This document shows positions 55,332 through 64,000 of a stretch of DNA of 64,000 nucleotides, one piece after another; position 1 is the first letter of the stretch, and each line of letters starts with the position of its first letter. Source of the stretch: Gemmatimonadaceae bacterium (GTDB taxonomy: Bacteria; Gemmatimonadota; Gemmatimonadetes; Gemmatimonadales; Gemmatimonadaceae). A program made the position numbers and the translations under genes. The stretch covers positions 1-64,000 of the forward strand of contig JACVCD010000004.1 of assembly GCA_016742275.1 (NCBI GenBank), in the 5' to 3' direction. The notes below the pieces were generated by a model that saw nothing but the letters and a program-made list of their open reading frames with translations, searched no databases and was not told where the DNA came from.

Positions 55332-56027
55332 TCAGGTGCTGGAGTGATTCTCGTCAGTTTCGGAGTTGGACGGATCATCCGTCGACAGACCCACTCCGAG
55401 CCCTACACCCAACCCACCGCCGAGTCCGCCGCCCATGGCGCCTCCGCCCTTTCCACCTGAATTTCCGCCGCCACCGTCCTTACCACCGCCATCGCGGCCC
55501 TTGCCACTCGAAGCACTGCCAGTACGAGCCGGACCTTGCCGCAGTGCAGCCGCCGCAGACGGCGCCGGTTCGAGATCGAGCACACTGCGAATGAAATCGC
55601 GCAGCGACACCACCAATGCGGCGGTTTCCACATGACGCCCTGCCACGAGTTCATTCACGACATGTGTGGCCAGACGCACTTGCTCTTCGGTGCCAAGCAG
55701 TAGCACATCGGCCAGTGCGCCTTCCACCGCATCGCGCATGCGACGCGCACGATCACTGCGTTCATCGTCGGCCAACCCCGCCAGTCGCAGATCACGCAGA
55801 TGCGTCGGATCCACCAGTAGATTGCCGGTGAATGATCCACCCAGTGTTTTGTATGCGGCAATCAGGATTTTCAGACGTTCATTGACTTGCCGATTCTCAC
55901 GTTCGCGCCGTTGCTGAATGGTCTGCATCGCCACCAGGCGAATGCCCACGCCGATGAGCGTGACCAGTGCCAGACCGACAAATGTGGTGAGTAACGCGGA
56001 CCATGAACTAAAGTCGAGATTGCGCAC
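55332..56027 (-). CDS. Membrane-anchored helical protein with poly-Gly C-terminus
   Basis: One N-terminal helix (ALLTTFVGLALVTLIGVGIRL) is followed by a charged helical domain (MQTIQQRRERENRQVNERLK, RRMRDAVEGALADVLLL). Residues about 175-215 are Gly-rich with repeats such as GGGLGGGLGVGLGVGL. No family was recognised. It is upstream of, and co-directional with, Ku (32 bp apart), so it may share that transcript. Confidence 0.72.
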   Translation of the reverse strand: MRNLDFSSWSALLTTFVGLALVTLIGVGIRLVAMQTIQQRRERENRQVNERLKILIAAYKTLGGSFTGNLLVDPTHLRDLRLAGLADDERSDRARRMRDAVEGALADVLLLGTEEQVRLATHVVNELVAGRHVETAALVVSLRDFIRSVLDLEPAPSAAAALRQGPARTGSASSGKGRDGGGKDGGGGNSGGKGGGAMGGGLGGGLGVGLGVGLSTDDPSNSETDENHSST

Positions 56028-56080
56028 AAACTCCTCACGAGATGTCGGTGAACATCAGACACAACGTAGCATCGACAATG

Positions 56081-56731
56081 TCAATTCGTTGCGGAACCCC
56101 TCCACACGGGAATGCGCACACCGATCTGCACGGTGGTCATGGGTGCCCAGTCTGTAGTCGTCGTGGTCGGGCCACCATTGGCTCTGGTACGGTCCATGGT
56201 AAGGCGAGTCCAGTGCAGGTTGCCGCTGAGCACAATTGTGCGAAAGAATACCGCTGACACCTGTCCACCGACCTGTGGCCTGAACCCGCGTTCGCCACTG
56301 CCATCGCTTCGGAGATTCTCAGTGTAGCCATTTGTTCCCACTATGAAGCCACCTCGTAACACGCCTTCGATGTACGCCATGCGCCAGCCGGCTCGCCCGC
56401 CGACGCCCGCGCTCAGTCGTGTTGAATTTTCGAGACGAAGGCCACCAATTGCGGTATCTGGATAGGCTGGTATGCAGCCCACATCCCCGCCTCCCGACCC
56501 ACTGTGATGATCAATAGAGAGCTGCGGAAACAGCTGTCGCCTCCCCTGCAGATCCGCGCTGAACGCTAGACTCGAGTGTCCGCAGTTGGACTGATAGGCG
56601 TCGTCAGGTCCGGCTATCCCCGTCCTCAGCGTCAACGACACCCCACGATCCTGCGCTCCAAGCGGGACGGCCACGGCGAGAAGAGCGCCAAGGAGCAGCA
56701 GTCGCCCGCCAATCCAGCAGATATCAAACAT
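56081..56731 (-). CDS. Secreted outer-membrane-like protein
   Basis: A signal peptide (GGRLLLLGALLAVAVPLGAQ) is followed by strand-rich sequence (VSLTLRTGIAGPDDAYQ, LSAGVGGRAGWRMAYIEGVL, VVLSGNLHWTRL) and a C-terminal VQIGVRIPVW. This resembles a small outer-membrane beta-barrel. Function is unknown. It is divergent from the 690-aa secreted-protein gene across about 50 bp. Confidence 0.72.
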   Translation of the reverse strand: MFDICWIGGRLLLLGALLAVAVPLGAQDRGVSLTLRTGIAGPDDAYQSNCGHSSLAFSADLQGRRQLFPQLSIDHHSGSGGGDVGCIPAYPDTAIGGLRLENSTRLSAGVGGRAGWRMAYIEGVLRGGFIVGTNGYTENLRSDGSGERGFRPQVGGQVSAVFFRTIVLSGNLHWTRLTMDRTRANGGPTTTTTDWAPMTTVQIGVRIPVWRGSATN

Positions 56732-56784
56732 TGTGGTAAGTTCGTGGAAGTGTCGATCGGTGGGCTACGAATCAGCGAACCGGA

Positions 56785-58857
56785 ATGAACAATCATACCG
56801 TCAAACACAGAATGGCGAATTCCCTGATTCTCCGATGTGTCCAATTGCTGGTGTGCTTCGTCACCTGCTTCGCTCCCCTGGCGGAGATCGAAGCGCAGCG
56901 ACCACTCGGCAAAGCACCGCCCGACAGCGGCAATCCTCGCGCCATCGCGTCCTTTGCCGTTCGCCGCTACCTCACACAGGCGCGGACCATGTGGTTGGGC
57001 AGCGAGCAGGTTCGTGTGGGCGGTCAGGGCGACAAACTACTCGGCAAGAAGTACGGCGCGTACGTACACTGTCACGCTCGCGAGACGGACTCCAGGTACA
57101 CGGCTCCCATTCGACCGGAGTATCGGGGCATCTTCGCCAACAGTGCCTATGCCCTGTGCCCAAGTTGGCTATTGGAGGTGGTGCCCCCCTCCGTTCATCG
57201 CGCAACACGACAGGGTCTCTACTTCGACGCCACCTCTGCAGCAAAGCTCACTCTTGCCCGAGACTCACTGCGCACCATCCTCAGCACCTCGCTGAACCGG
57301 GCTCCAGGTGACGGCTGGATATTTGGTCAACATATACGCTTCCTCGTCTACGACAGTCTGTACACGCAAGCATTGAGAGCGCTCGAAGAGTGCGGCACGG
57401 AGCCATGGCTGTGCGCTGCGCTTACCGCATACGTGCATCATGCGCGCGGCAGCGACAAGGACGCCGAGGCGCACTTTGCACGCGCCATGTCAGCCGTGCC
57501 CCCTGACGAGCGTTGCGGTCTGACCGACATTGCGTCCATCCTGCCTCCCGAGCAACGAGACGAATACGAACGTCAAACCTGCGACGTTCGTGACGCACTC
57601 GCGCAACGCTATTTCTGGTTGGCTGATCCCGCGTGGACAACTCGCGTCAACGAGCGCCGTGTGACACACATGGCCCGACGCATGGCGGCGGTGCTGCACT
57701 CCTCGACCGAGTGCGACGAGCGCTATGACCTGTTTCCAACGCGCGGTGGTCCAGTGGTGCTCGAGATGCTGCTGCGCTACGGATGGCCCAGTCTCAGTAC
57801 CTGGATCGGGGAGACAACCGACAGCGGGCACGATGGCTATCTTCAGGCGCGCGGCACCACTCCTTCCCCACCCTATTCGACCGCCGAGTACGACGGAGCT
57901 CGGGTCGCATTCGGTGCGCCAAGCCTGCTGTTTCTCGACGAGACACGCGCGCCACCGAGTGCATGGCAGCCCGTGGCACCAGCCGGTGCCGTCGGCAGAC
58001 ATTCGCGCAGATCCTCAGACGAGGTGTGGTGGCCGTTTGAACACATCACCATGCCAGGCACCCGAGTCGTGGCGTTCACCGATTGGCAGATCGCCACATT
58101 TCGGCGTCAGACAGAGATTCAGATTGCCACAGCTGTCGACATGACAGCAACACGCGCCATCGTCGACTCACTACGAGTTCGTGGTGATACACTTTCGCTG
58201 CTCATGAGTCCTGAGCAGGACTCTGTCGTGCGCATTGCCACGCTGGTGGGTGCCGGTGGAAACTCCGCCGTGATGACGAGCCGCATGGCTCCGGTGTCCG
58301 GTGTGATTTCGCTTGAACTTCACGGCGGCAGCACTGATCGCATTCTTGGCCGAATGCGTTCGGGCTATCGCGCTCCTAACACGCTGGCGGCGTTGGGTGG
58401 AGACTCCATAGCCATGTCGGATCCCGTGCTATTTCGGGCCGATGCTCCGTTGCCAAGCGACGTGAATGCGATGTTGCCGCACATGCTGCCTACGGTGAAT
58501 GTGCCTCGCCGCAGCATTGGTCTTTTCTGGGAAGTCTATGGAGTACCCGTTGGCGACAGCGTGCAGTTTACCATTGCCATCACACCAAGGCAGCGTCCGG
58601 GATTCTTGAGGCGCGCGGTTGCTGCGCTGCGACTCATGGCCGCACCGGTCAACGGTGTGGCGATCGGGTGGAATGATCCCTCATCGGCTCCCACGGCAGC
58701 AGTCGACGCTTTGGGCGCACGCACCACGCCAATACTGCCGCGAGCCCTTCGTGTCGATCTCTCGCAGCTCTCACCTGGAGAGTACGTCATCGAGATATCG
58801 GCGACCGATGCAAAACAGCGGACCGCCTTGGCGTCTCGGGCGATACGGGTACAGTAA
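56785..58857 (+). CDS. Large secreted protein of unknown function, GWxTD-like region
   Basis: The N-terminus has a hydrophobic signal (LILRCVQLLVCFVTCFAPLA ending EIEAQ). An N-terminal helical region looks like tandem tetratrico-type helices (LYTQALRALEECGTEPWLCAAL, DAEAHFARAM). The segment RYFWLADPAWTTRVNERRVTHMARRM followed by LLRYGWP resembles the GWxTD domain of secreted Gemmatimonadota and Acidobacteriota proteins. The C-terminal half is beta-rich. No enzymatic motif was seen. The assignment is by resemblance only. Confidence 0.7.
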   Translation: MNNHTVKHRMANSLILRCVQLLVCFVTCFAPLAEIEAQRPLGKAPPDSGNPRAIASFAVRRYLTQARTMWLGSEQVRVGGQGDKLLGKKYGAYVHCHARETDSRYTAPIRPEYRGIFANSAYALCPSWLLEVVPPSVHRATRQGLYFDATSAAKLTLARDSLRTILSTSLNRAPGDGWIFGQHIRFLVYDSLYTQALRALEECGTEPWLCAALTAYVHHARGSDKDAEAHFARAMSAVPPDERCGLTDIASILPPEQRDEYERQTCDVRDALAQRYFWLADPAWTTRVNERRVTHMARRMAAVLHSSTECDERYDLFPTRGGPVVLEMLLRYGWPSLSTWIGETTDSGHDGYLQARGTTPSPPYSTAEYDGARVAFGAPSLLFLDETRAPPSAWQPVAPAGAVGRHSRRSSDEVWWPFEHITMPGTRVVAFTDWQIATFRRQTEIQIATAVDMTATRAIVDSLRVRGDTLSLLMSPEQDSVVRIATLVGAGGNSAVMTSRMAPVSGVISLELHGGSTDRILGRMRSGYRAPNTLAALGGDSIAMSDPVLFRADAPLPSDVNAMLPHMLPTVNVPRRSIGLFWEVYGVPVGDSVQFTIAITPRQRPGFLRRAVAALRLMAAPVNGVAIGWNDPSSAPTAAVDALGARTTPILPRALRVDLSQLSPGEYVIEISATDAKQRTALASRAIRVQ

Positions 58858-58879
58858 GTGTCGGCGCCCGAGTGCTGTT

Positions 58880-61108
58880 TTACGGTTTCGGCTGGTATCG
58901 CGGATCGCCGGTCTGCCATAGCAGGAACGACATGATCTTTCCCGTCCACTCGGGCGAGTAAAGCAGCTCCGCATGACCGCCACCCGTACGCACCCACACA
59001 ACGGGACGCGTACCGGTATTGGCCGCCTGCAGTCGCGCCACGTATTTGCCGACCAGCATTTCGCTGCCGAAGTTGTAGTCCTCCGACGCGCTGTGCAGAA
59101 TGACCGCCGGCAGTTTGATGCGCTCAGGCACCTGATGATAGGGTGACGCCTTCACCAGCGCACGCACACCCGCTTCCGTCTCAAGGTCACCCAACTCGGC
59201 GATATTGCGCGCCGCCGTTGGGTCGAGACTCGAGCCACGGATCTCGTCAGGCTGTCCCACTTCATAGAGCACCGCACCAAGCAATTCGGGACGTTGTACC
59301 ATCACCAGCCCCGGAATGTTGGCTCCGAACGACGTGCCAGTGATCACCACGCGACCGGCTGACGTGTAGCGCTTCGCAATCAGTGCTTCGATCGCGCCGA
59401 TCATGTCATCGATGCTGCGCTGCTTGTTCTCGCGAGTGGCCGCGCGATGCCACGCGTCACCCAATTCCCCACCACCGCGCACATGTGCGTAGGCGTACAC
59501 ACCGCCTGCCGCCGTCCACGCCAGCACCTTGGGATCGAACTGCGGATCGGCCGACGAACCGAACCCGCCATACGCTTCAATCAGGAGTGGCGCCGAGCCG
59601 TTTGGTGTCTTGCCCTTCATCGCCGTGCGATCGTACACAAGCGATACCGGCACGAGAGTGCCATCGCGCGAGGGCGCTTCGAGACGATCTGCAACGATCG
59701 ATGACGCGGTTGCCTTGTTCGATCCGTCCTCGATGCCAAGCGGGTGCGCTTGGCTATTCGACACACGCAGCCAGCGTGGTGTTGTTGCCCAGGTCTGTAC
59801 ACTGACCACGGCGCCCGAGAGCGTCGGTGCACGACGCAGGAGTTGCACTGTTCCTGTAATCGGGAGTGTTACGCCCTTTGGCTCCGTTGTGCCCGGAACC
59901 AGATGCCGCAGAGCAATGGCGCCCGCATCGCGCTCGGTGAAATAGAGCCCGTCGGACTGGACGGAGTAGTTGGTGATCACACCGCGCCGCTCTGGCACGA
60001 CCGTCTGCCACCTTCCGTTGCCATCGGTGAGCACACGCCGCATGATGGCCCCGCGGTCCGCATTTCGGCGGGAAATGGCATACACCGTATCACCGCGTAG
60101 CTGCGGAACACTGATCAAGTCAGCGACGGTCGCGATTGATGTCCAGGTCGGCGCGGTTGTCGACTTGATCTTTGCATCAAACGGTGCCGCGAAATAGTCC
60201 GTGCCGTTCTGCTTCGAGCGAAAGATCGATCCCACCAACCAGCGTGAATCCACACCGGTGAGCACGCGTGTTGGCAGATCCACCTTGTCCAGCGTGACGG
60301 AGGGATGGACCTCAAAACCAAACAACGGTACATCGGCTGTTTGCGGTGTGCCGAGTCGATGCAGGAATTGCCTGCCACGCGCCAGCTGATCGGCCGGTGA
60401 GCCATTGGCGCTGCCCGGCCATCGGCGAGGATAGATGAAACCACTGCCGTCCGGCAGCCACGTCACCTCGTATCGTGTGCCGCTGGTCGACGTGAGCAGG
60501 TCCGGAATGACATCGCGCAGCAGCGTACCCGATTGTGCGTCGACCACGCTGATCGCGGCCTTGGTATCGCCTCGCTCCGTGGTGCCAATGGCCACATAGC
60601 GACCATCCCACGACGGAGTGAACGCGCGAATGGACGCGCCATTCCGCAAACGCGCCAATGTCGTGTCAGCTATCAGCGTGCGCTCCGTTTGCGCTCCGCT
60701 ATTGAGTGCGAGCAACGAAGGGTCGTCTCTCAGCCATCGTGTCAGCACGAGACGCGATGAAGACTCGCGCACCAGATCGAGCGTCGGCAGATTGCTCAGG
60801 ATGCCCTTCATGCGCGCGGCTAACGAATCCGTGCCGACCAGGTGCGCGGTGATGCTGTCGGTGTAGGCTGACTGCGCGGCGAGCCATGTGCGTACGTCGG
60901 CGCGGGTTGTGTCCTCCAGCCAGCGGAGGGGGTCGAAAATCGACACGCTACTCACAGTGTCAACTCGCGATTCGAACCTCGTCATGCCAGGAGTTATGGC
61001 CAACGCTTCTGCTACGACAAGCACAGGCCCGTCAGTGAGCTTTGCGTTGCAACCCAAGGCGAGCAGCACGCAGATTAGATGCGTTGTCGCACGGACGGCA
61101 ATACTCAC
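58880..61108 (-). CDS. S9-family (prolyl oligopeptidase-type) serine peptidase, predicted lipoprotein
   Basis: The catalytic domain has the nucleophile in VVITGTSFGANIPGL (G-x-S-x-G) and the His in RTGGGHAELLYSPEW, with PLLIEAYGGFGSSADPQFD before them; the Asp lies in the ILHSASEDYNFGS region. The N-terminal half is a beta-propeller. A GTG at 61108 yields SIAVRATTHLICVLLALGC, a signal ending in a lipobox Cys; ATGs at 61189 and 61195 are alternatives. It is expected to cleave oligopeptides outside the cytoplasm. The convergent gene ends 23 bp away. Confidence 0.88.
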   Translation of the reverse strand: MSIAVRATTHLICVLLALGCNAKLTDGPVLVVAEALAITPGMTRFESRVDTVSSVSIFDPLRWLEDTTRADVRTWLAAQSAYTDSITAHLVGTDSLAARMKGILSNLPTLDLVRESSSRLVLTRWLRDDPSLLALNSGAQTERTLIADTTLARLRNGASIRAFTPSWDGRYVAIGTTERGDTKAAISVVDAQSGTLLRDVIPDLLTSTSGTRYEVTWLPDGSGFIYPRRWPGSANGSPADQLARGRQFLHRLGTPQTADVPLFGFEVHPSVTLDKVDLPTRVLTGVDSRWLVGSIFRSKQNGTDYFAAPFDAKIKSTTAPTWTSIATVADLISVPQLRGDTVYAISRRNADRGAIMRRVLTDGNGRWQTVVPERRGVITNYSVQSDGLYFTERDAGAIALRHLVPGTTEPKGVTLPITGTVQLLRRAPTLSGAVVSVQTWATTPRWLRVSNSQAHPLGIEDGSNKATASSIVADRLEAPSRDGTLVPVSLVYDRTAMKGKTPNGSAPLLIEAYGGFGSSADPQFDPKVLAWTAAGGVYAYAHVRGGGELGDAWHRAATRENKQRSIDDMIGAIEALIAKRYTSAGRVVITGTSFGANIPGLVMVQRPELLGAVLYEVGQPDEIRGSSLDPTAARNIAELGDLETEAGVRALVKASPYHQVPERIKLPAVILHSASEDYNFGSEMLVGKYVARLQAANTGTRPVVWVRTGGGHAELLYSPEWTGKIMSFLLWQTGDPRYQPKP

Positions 61109-61418
61109 GGTGGAGCGGCAGCTGTAAGTGAAACGAACGCAAATCGCTGGCTTCTTAATAGTCGCCAAATTGCCGACACTATTCGTCATACGCATGAGGA
61201 CAAGCAGAGCGCCGTCGGAAATCCGCAGCTACTTTGAACTGCAGAGAACGTAGGCTTAGGCGAGATGATCATGTCCAATAGACTTGCGTTACCGGCGATT
61301 GCTTCCACGGTGAAATTCGAGCCATTCTACAAATTCGGCTGGTACCTCTTTATGGCAGAGGGCGATTTAGAACGTGGGGTTTCTCGCTTCTGCAGAACGA
61401 CAGCTGATAAGATGCAAT
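61109..61418. other. Compositional boundary region
   Basis: About 310 bp separate the peptidase gene from the downstream module. From about 61240 rightward the base composition becomes visibly less GC-rich, as do the three genes beyond it. No tRNA, integrase or direct repeat marking an insertion was found. Confidence 0.4.
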
Positions 61419-62093
61419 TCAGGAAGGTGGGCTAAATTTTCTAGTCCCGACGTGTACTTCGCATTCGACAAGTATTTTTGCAGCTGAAGCGATCAAACCT
61501 CTCGCTCCCTCGATCAATGAAGCCGGTGTGCGCCCAGGCACTGTAAGCTCTGGCATGCGTTCTGCTATTTGATCTTCGACAGACCGCAGCAGCTCTTCTA
61601 TTTTGGCTATCTTTTCAACTTGCGCACTCGCGCACTCCAGGCGAAAGACAATTGTTGTCCGAAGTGCCCTGGCAGCCTGCGCCAGTCGATCCGCAGACTC
61701 GCCAGCCAACTGCTGAGCAGAAGAGAGCTCCAGTGCTCCGGACTCACTCAACCCACGGTGCAATGACTCGGCCTGTTCCTTGATCTTCTCTGCGAACTCG
61801 ATCAATTCACGTATCGAAGGCTGAACTGCAACGTCATGAAAAAGAGACTGTGTCGGGAGCCACTGAGCATGCTTCAAGTTCTCGCGATTCAAACTTGCAG
61901 CTTGCTTGATCGCCTTCCAAGCAAAGATGGCTGAGATAAGCCCTGCTAGCGCGGACACACCTCCGCCAACATCGAGGACACGATCCCATGGAGACTTCGG
62001 TGACTCAACTACTATAGATACGACAGTATCTCGGACTGGCTTAGCAACTCGAATCGTATCGTGCTTTTGCAGTGACCGTGATTGAGTGCTCAA
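61419..62093 (-). CDS. Membrane protein with coiled helices, third gene of the ATPase/DUF4325 module
   Basis: One transmembrane segment (about 43-63, VSALAGLISAIFAWKAIK) sits after a polar N-terminus. A long helical cytoplasmic or periplasmic part follows (IRELIEFAEKIKEQAESL, VEKIAKIEELLRSVEDQIAE). No family was recognised. Its start overlaps the DUF4325 stop by 4 bp, so it is translated with it. It could anchor or receive the output of that module. Confidence 0.7.
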   Translation of the reverse strand: MSTQSRSLQKHDTIRVAKPVRDTVVSIVVESPKSPWDRVLDVGGGVSALAGLISAIFAWKAIKQAASLNRENLKHAQWLPTQSLFHDVAVQPSIRELIEFAEKIKEQAESLHRGLSESGALELSSAQQLAGESADRLAQAARALRTTIVFRLECASAQVEKIAKIEELLRSVEDQIAERMPELTVPGRTPASLIEGARGLIASAAKILVECEVHVGTRKFSPPS

Positions 62094-62419
62094 GCTCGCT
62101 CCGGCAATGGGCTACCATCCTTTAGTGCCTCAACGATGCTCTCATCAACGATGCGAGCGATATCCTTGCCTGTAAACTCATACTTTGCTCGGAAGCCAGC
62201 CTCACCCAACCGGCGAATGCATAGATCAAACATTCCGAGAAAAAATGAGCTTGTCAGCACAAAAACGTCTTCCGGTACGTAGATGGAGATTCGCTCGAAT
62301 TCCTTCTCGAGAGACTCTAAACGAACATTGTCTCTGACGATTTCACCGCGGCCTCGACCCGAGAAAACGCGGACGCCTTTATCCCTGTGCTCGTCTAGGT
62401 TGACTACTTTTGACGGCAT
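62090..62419 (-). CDS. STAS-like DUF4325 protein (intact copy)
   Basis: A 109-aa protein starting MPSKVVNLDEHRDKG, with VLTSSFFLGMFDLCIRRLGE and YEFTGKDIARIVDES. The LTSSFFLGMF segment matches the STAS-like DUF4325 signature. STAS-like domains bind kinase-type ATPases (as anti-anti-sigma factors bind anti-sigma kinases), so it probably interacts with the adjacent histidine-kinase-like ATPase. Its start lies inside the 3' end of the ATPase copy, overlapping by 41 bp. Confidence 0.8.
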   Translation of the reverse strand: MPSKVVNLDEHRDKGVRVFSGRGRGEIVRDNVRLESLEKEFERISIYVPEDVFVLTSSFFLGMFDLCIRRLGEAGFRAKYEFTGKDIARIVDESIVEALKDGSPLPERA

Positions 62420-62824
62420 ACTCTGAAGCCTGCTGCAGGTTGGTGGGATCGAGGTAAAAGCGAAGCGAGATGAGTGTGCCAGGAAATGAAGTGGCCAATG
62501 TCCTCACCTTGGCAGGATCCGGCGGCAACTCAAGCGAGTTCGGTATGTTGAAGGCAATTGTTCTTTGCCCAGCTTTCTGCTGCCCCTTTGCTGAGAGCTC
62601 ATATTCTCCATCAAAAATGAGCTGGCTTCGGCCTGAGACTAATGTCATGACAGGTGAAAGACCTGCGGCTGTACTTCCTAGGCGACGAAACGCCTCCATC
62701 ATTCTTACTGTACCTTGCCCTCTGTTTCCTACTCTATTGGGCAGCTTGTTCTTTCTACTGACCCGCTGCTGGATCGCAAGAAGAGTCCAAAACGTTTCTT
62801 CGGCTAGCTTCCTAAAAGTACCGA
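62379..62824 (-). pseudogene. Extra 3' fragment of the ATPase gene
   Basis: This is the duplicated C-terminal part of the ATPase (FRKLAEETFWTLLAIQQRV onward to SSQPRRAQG). It lacks the N-box region and a native start; the first internal ATG is at 62702. It is identical in amino acids to the C-terminus of the gene at 62928 and is produced by the tandem duplication. Confidence 0.85.
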
Positions 62825-62968
62825 TACGTAGATGGAGATTCGCTCGAATTCCTTCTCGAGAGACTCTAAACGAACATTGTCTCTGACGATTTCACCGCGG
62901 CCTCGACCCGAGAAAACGCGGACGCCTTTATCCCTGTGCTCGTCTAGGTTGACTACTTTTGACGGCAT
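62804..62968 (-). pseudogene. Truncated DUF4325 copy
   Basis: The duplicated ATG at 62968 begins the same MPSKVVNLDEHRDKG protein, but at residue 48 the duplication joint shifts it into other sequence (SVLLGS) and it stops at 62804-62806. The product would be 54 aa and lacks the LTSSFFLGMF core. Confidence 0.85.
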
Positions 62969-64000
62969 ACTCTGAAGCCTGCTGCAGGTTGGTGGGATCG
63001 AGGTAAAAGCGAAGCGAGATGAGTGTGCCAGGAAATGAAGTGGCCAATGTCCTCACCTTGGCAGGATCCGGCGGCAACTCAAGCGAGTTCGGTATGTTGA
63101 AGGCAATTGTTCTTTGCCCAGCTTTCTGCTGCCCCTTTGCTGAGAGCTCATATTCTCCATCAAAAATGAGCTGGCTTCGGCCTGAGACTAATGTCATGAC
63201 AGGTGAAAGACCTGCGGCTGTACTTCCTAGGCGACGAAACGCCTCCATCATTCTTACTGTACCTTGCCCTCTGTTTCCTACTCTATTGGGCAGCTTGTTC
63301 TTTCTACTGACCCGCTGCTGGATCGCAAGAAGAGTCCAAAACGTTTCTTCGGCTAGCTTCCTAAAAGTACCGATTTTGCGGTGGTGAGTAAGCAGCCTGT
63401 CGATGTCTTTCCTGAGCATTGACTCCGAGGGCAACGACCTCATGCTTTCTGCAATTGTATCTCCAAAGGAGAAAATTGCGAGATGCACATCACCAACATT
63501 TCCGCCTTTGGGCTGCCTTAAATAGGCGGCGATCCACCAGTCGCTCCCTCCAGAATGATCCTCGCAGTTGTTGAGCAGTTCACCCACAAGTTCAGCAAAC
63601 GCCGCTTGTCCCTCAGGCTTCAGCTCGAAATCATATAGACCTAAGCACTTATCGAGATATTCGACCAGTCTCGTGGCTTCAATATCTGCCGGGCTACTCC
63701 GTTTTGCTCGCTCGCCCGTCGCGGCTCCGTTAACCAATGGATGGTAAATAAAATCTGCGGTACCAATGGGCGCTGGGAGACCAATCTCCTTGGGTAGTCC
63801 CGTAGCCATAGCAATCTCTGCTATCGACAGATCTGTCGGAAGCGTACCCGCATATACGACTCTCCCAAGTGACCTAGTCTTTCTTACGACCGCATTTAGT
63901 ACCGCAGCCGCACAGAGGTCAATGTTTGCGCAACTCTCCTGCGCAACTCCTACCCTACCGACTCCGCGAGCTCGCATGTCAGCCAGTGTGGCAATTGCGA
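62928..64000 (-). CDS. Histidine-kinase-like ATPase (N-terminus outside window)
   Basis: The frame remains open to the right edge, where AIATLADM precedes the ATG at 63977, so the true start is probably beyond the window. A GHKL/HATPase core is visible: the N box FAELVGELLNNCEDHSGG, then GNRGQGTVRMMEAFRRLGS in the G2/lid region and LVSGRSQLIFDGEY. No DHp, PAS or receiver domain is seen, so this is a stand-alone ATPase rather than a sensor kinase. It is paired with a DUF4325 STAS-like protein. Its 3' end lies inside the tandem duplication. Confidence 0.8.
   Translation of the reverse strand, partial: AIATLADMRARGVGRVGVAQESCANIDLCAAAVLNAVVRKTRSLGRVVYAGTLPTDLSIAEIAMATGLPKEIGLPAPIGTADFIYHPLVNGAATGERAKRSSPADIEATRLVEYLDKCLGLYDFELKPEGQAAFAELVGELLNNCEDHSGGSDWWIAAYLRQPKGGNVGDVHLAIFSFGDTIAESMRSLPSESMLRKDIDRLLTHHRKIGTFRKLAEETFWTLLAIQQRVSRKNKLPNRVGNRGQGTVRMMEAFRRLGSTAAGLSPVMTLVSGRSQLIFDGEYELSAKGQQKAGQRTIAFNIPNSLELPPDPAKVRTLATSFPGTLISLRFYLDPTNLQQASEYAVKSSQPRRAQG

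Larger units (their letters stand above)
62276..63373. repeat. Identical 549-bp tandem duplication
   Basis: Copies 62276-62824 and 62825-63373 are directly adjacent and identical as far as read by eye. The unit covers the 3' half of the ATPase gene and the first 48 codons of the DUF4325 gene. The copies produce a truncated ATPase segment and a truncated DUF4325 segment between the intact genes. Confidence 0.95.

Noticed and set aside
1-64000. CRISPR arrays, tRNA, rRNA, transposases, integrases
   Set aside because: No repeat-spacer pattern, no cloverleaf-like or rRNA sequence and no mobile-element genes were recognised. Detection by eye is limited for small RNAs.
61109-64000. Prophage or integrative-element boundary at about 61.2 kb
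   Set aside because: Composition changes here, but no integrase, attachment-site repeat or tRNA was found, so horizontal origin remains a suggestion.

Overview
The window looks like chromosomal DNA of a GC-rich Gram-negative bacterium, most likely a member of the Gemmatimonadota (Gemmatimonas-like). This is inferred from the mix of families: many lipoproteins and secreted proteins of unknown function, a Gly-rich TldE/TldD pair, LVIVD, DUF4397 and DUF4159 proteins, M14 and S9 peptidases, and an unusually large number of two-component proteins. No rRNA, tRNA, CRISPR array, transposase or integrase was seen.

Layout. 1-6.5 kb: secreted and membrane genes (LVIVD lipoprotein, metallo-beta-lactamase-fold lipoprotein, amidohydrolase). 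6.7-17.0 kb: one long co-directional block, MoxR ATPase - DUF58 - BatA-like - two membrane proteins - TldE - TldD. 17.1-20 kb: a less GC-rich stretch with small proteins, a gene that appears split by an in-frame stop, a DUF4159 protein and CsbD. 20-27.5 kb: signalling cluster (SRPBCC protein, 1013-aa hybrid kinase, a ChpT-like protein, LuxR-type regulator, two further receiver proteins) with a DUF4397 lipoprotein. 27.5-34.3 kb: stress microprotein, an outer-membrane-like protein, lipoprotein plus M14 peptidase, RecQ-like helicase. 34.3-36.9 kb: zinc-motif SDR, Rho-N-like protein, secreted protein. 37-52.5 kb: a stress/envelope region (DUF421, isochorismatase-like, SDR, BON, two DUF892 ferritin-like proteins, a glycosyltransferase/UDP-galactopyranose mutase fusion, a GH1-like protein, SDR) around an NtrC-type sigma-54 activator and a hybrid kinase. 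52.5-55.3 kb: LigD and Ku for end joining. 55.3-61.2 kb: lineage-type envelope proteins and an S9 peptidase. 61.2-64 kb: a less GC-rich segment with a histidine-kinase-like ATPase, a DUF4325 STAS-like protein and a membrane protein, broken by an identical 549-bp tandem duplication.

The most interesting result is a set of sigma-54 (-24/-12) promoter matches placed just upstream of four or five genes in the 37-52.5 kb region, next to the sigma-54 activator. They suggest one locally encoded sigma-54 stress regulon covering DUF421, SDR, BON, the DUF892/UDP-galactopyranose mutase operon and the second DUF892 gene. The second point is the ATPase/DUF4325/membrane module with its tandem duplication at the right edge.
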